The translations under genes and the position numbers were made by a program. The notes below the pieces were generated by a model. That model saw only the letters and a list, made by a program, of their open reading frames with translations, was not told where the DNA came from and ran no database searches. From NCBI GenBank assembly GCA_963835855.1, contig CAWIHA010000035.1:40453-104452 (forward strand): a DNA stretch of 64,000 bases. The letters run 5' to 3'. This stretch comes from CAWIHA01 sp963835855. GTDB taxonomy: Bacteria; Acidobacteriota; Terriglobia; Bryobacterales; Bryobacteraceae. Shown piece by piece: positions 62,566 through 64,000 of the stretch (positions are counted from its first letter, which is position 1; every line of letters begins with the position of its first letter).

Positions 62566-63723
62566 ATGGATCACATGGGCGAGATTTCTCTGGCGGCGAC
62601 AGGCGCTACGGCACAGGACCGATTCCACCTGAAGCAACTGATGGCCACGATTGTGGCCCTGCTCGGGATTTTAGTACTGCTACTTAGCTCGCAGGCGACT
62701 CTGAATAAGATCCTCGCGGGACACAACGACTTTCTGATGCTGTATTCGGCTGCCCGGCTGGCGTGGACACCCGGCCTCTATAATCCTAAGTCGATGTGGC
62801 AAGAACACGCTAGGGCGCGTGGAGTTTATGTACCTGCGCTTCAGTACACGCGTCCGCCGTTCTATGCTGCCCTGTTATGGCCTCTTGGCAGAATGCCGTA
62901 CCACACTGCATTAGCGGTATGGCAGGCGGCGTCCTTTGCAGCGCTGATTTGCTTTGTCTTCGTTTGGAATGCCTCCAGCAGACTGTACGCGATATTGGCA
63001 TGCTGCTGGTCTTTGCCGCTGCTCGTGAACTTCGCCGCTGGCCAGGATTCGATATTCATACTGCTTACAATTGGAGTCGTCCTGCGGCTGCACAAAACAA
63101 GGCCCTTCATCGCTGGGCTTGTAATGTCGTTTTGCGCAATTAAGTTCCATTTGTTTCTCCTGCTACCGCTATTGATCATCGCCAAGCGAGACTGGAAATT
63201 CGGCTCCGGTGTAGCCGCCGCAGGCGCTGTTCTGACGTTTCTCAGCTTCTTCATAGCAGGGGCGAGTTGGCCTTCCGCATACCTGACAACACTTCGCTCG
63301 CCAATCATCGCTTCCGGACCGCGCTTCATGCCAAATATTCACGGTTTGCTAGCCGGAGTTTCCTTCCCAATGGCTGCGGAGTTTGCGCTGTGCATCATCG
63401 TCGCCGTTCTCCTGTGGCACATCACACGAAGGAGCAGTTTCGACTGTGGAATGGCCGCCGTTCTGGTAGGAGGGCTGCTTGTCAGTCACCATGCATATTG
63501 TCAGGACTGTTCGATATTGATTCCGGCCCTCCTAACTATCCTTGAGCAGCCGGCGCGATTACCGCTGCGCGCACTGTCCCTGGCTCTATTGCTGCCGCTC
63601 CCGTACATCTTGGTCCTGGCCGGCAGGGTCCAGCCACTTGTCATCGGACTCGTGGCGCTGCTGTTAGGGATGGCCCTGCTGAACCCTCCCTCTCGCGGAA
63701 CGGAGGCAGCACTCCCCGCCTGA
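62566..63723 (+). CDS. DUF2029/GT87-like membrane glycosyltransferase
   Basis: A 385-residue protein with about ten membrane helices. The early loop HNDFLMLYSAARLA and YTRPPFYAALLWPLG match the GT87/DUF2029 mannosyltransferase-like family, where D in the first loop is catalytic. It would use a polyprenyl-phosphate sugar donor at the outer face of the inner membrane. GGGAGG precedes ATG 62566 at good spacing, so the longer frame from 62389 is not used. Codon use is less GC-biased than in its neighbours, as for the other GT-C-like gene at 1262. Confidence 0.7.
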   Translation: MDHMGEISLAATGATAQDRFHLKQLMATIVALLGILVLLLSSQATLNKILAGHNDFLMLYSAARLAWTPGLYNPKSMWQEHARARGVYVPALQYTRPPFYAALLWPLGRMPYHTALAVWQAASFAALICFVFVWNASSRLYAILACCWSLPLLVNFAAGQDSIFILLTIGVVLRLHKTRPFIAGLVMSFCAIKFHLFLLLPLLIIAKRDWKFGSGVAAAGAVLTFLSFFIAGASWPSAYLTTLRSPIIASGPRFMPNIHGLLAGVSFPMAAEFALCIIVAVLLWHITRRSSFDCGMAAVLVGGLLVSHHAYCQDCSILIPALLTILEQPARLPLRALSLALLLPLPYILVLAGRVQPLVIGLVALLLGMALLNPPSRGTEAALPA

Positions 63724-63778
63724 AGTTCGCCTGGCTCCAGAATTCGTATTTGTGCACACAGCGCGCCGCGCCCGCAGG

Positions 63779-63790
63779 CATAATCAAACT
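63779..63790 (+). promoter_or_regulatory. CATAAT -10 box for a likely leaderless SDR transcript
   Basis: CATAAT (63779-63784) ends 6 bases before the ATG at 63791 and no Shine-Dalgarno sequence is present. Confidence 0.4.
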
Positions 63791-64000
63791 ATGGATAGAT
63801 TTCTGGAAGGGAAAATCGCCGCCGTCACCGGCGGCACGCGAGGCATCGGGCGAGCCATCGCTCAGGCGTTGCTCGACTGCGGCGCCACCGTGGCGATTTG
63901 CGCACGCACGGAGGAGGGGATCAAGCGCGCTGCCGATCAAATGCGCGCCAGCGGCCGAATCGCTGGCAAGGCAGCCGATGTCTCGAATCCGGACGAGGTC
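63791..64000 (+). CDS. Short-chain dehydrogenase/reductase (5' part; runs off the window)
   Basis: The first 70 codons are visible. The SDR cofactor motif is AAVTGGTRGIGRAIAQALL, with CARTEEGIKRAADQM following and ADVSNP as the adenine-binding acidic strand. These enzymes use NAD(P)(H) to oxidise or reduce alcohols and ketones; the substrate cannot be told. The catalytic Ser-Tyr-Lys lies beyond the window. Confidence 0.85.
   Translation, partial: MDRFLEGKIAAVTGGTRGIGRAIAQALLDCGATVAICARTEEGIKRAADQMRASGRIAGKAADVSNPDEV

Noticed and set aside
1..64000. CRISPR array, transposase, integrase or phage genes
   Set aside because: No regularly spaced direct repeats and no recognisable mobile-element enzyme on either strand.

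Overview
The window is GC-rich, densely coded DNA from a Gram-negative (diderm) bacterium. BamA, Skp/OmpH, GlmU and a heptose kinase/isomerase pair point to an LPS-type outer membrane. A DUF2934 protein, TldD/TldE, paired M16 peptidases, an IPT/NHL propeller protein and several familiar-looking acidobacterial hypotheticals suggest Acidobacteriota, possibly the Solibacter/Bryobacter branch. That placement is inferred from gene content and was not tested. I found no rRNA, tRNA, CRISPR array, transposase or integrase. No stretch longer than about 300 bases lacks a gene.

Layout. 0-10 kb: envelope and sugar genes (metallophosphoesterase, two polytopic GT-C-like proteins, a PfkB kinase, a DapF homologue, a UDP-sugar dehydrogenase, a heptose kinase/isomerase pair). 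10-18 kb, minus strand: a zinc-ribbon protein, a fused PyrD-PyrK, a YdcF-like protein, and an operon rimO-yacG-pgpA-NHL-cinA. 18-25.7 kb: dprA, topA, DUF2934, lexA, an inactive-looking trypsin-like protein, DoxX. 25.9-36 kb: tldD-tldE, a GRP/DMT transporter, metH, osmC, fabF. 36-49.3 kb: bamA-skp, a NUDIX hydrolase, an active/inactive M16 pair, polX, glmU, truB. 49.4-57.2 kb: an ABC exporter, an accessory island (H1-like basic protein, TIR/deoxyribosyltransferase-like protein, a large unknown with a PD-(D/E)XK-like motif), and a MoxR ATPase with a 609-residue partner. 57.2-62.4 kb: one operon ccsA-like, hemA, hemC, hemD and a [2Fe-2S] ferredoxin-methyltransferase fusion. The window ends with a GT87-like protein and the start of an SDR gene.

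The most unusual structure is a trio of gene-terminus ghosts. The 5' end of dprA, the 3' end of the ABC exporter and the 3' end of the MoxR-partner gene each occur twice. The second copy is a short fragment that differs largely at synonymous positions and is separated from the intact gene by 0.16-1.05 kb of extra DNA. No integrase accompanies any of them. This fits replacement of a gene end during uptake or integration of small cassettes. Other notable points are a DapF homologue with both catalytic cysteines replaced by serine, the PyrD-PyrK and ferredoxin-methyltransferase fusions, and a recurring TANNNT box 6-8 bases before start codons that suggests leaderless transcripts.

Four genes (rimO, a membrane protein, topA and an M16 peptidase) each carry one single-base frameshift. 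Because topA and rimO are housekeeping genes, sequencing or assembly error is the simplest explanation. They are annotated across the shift.
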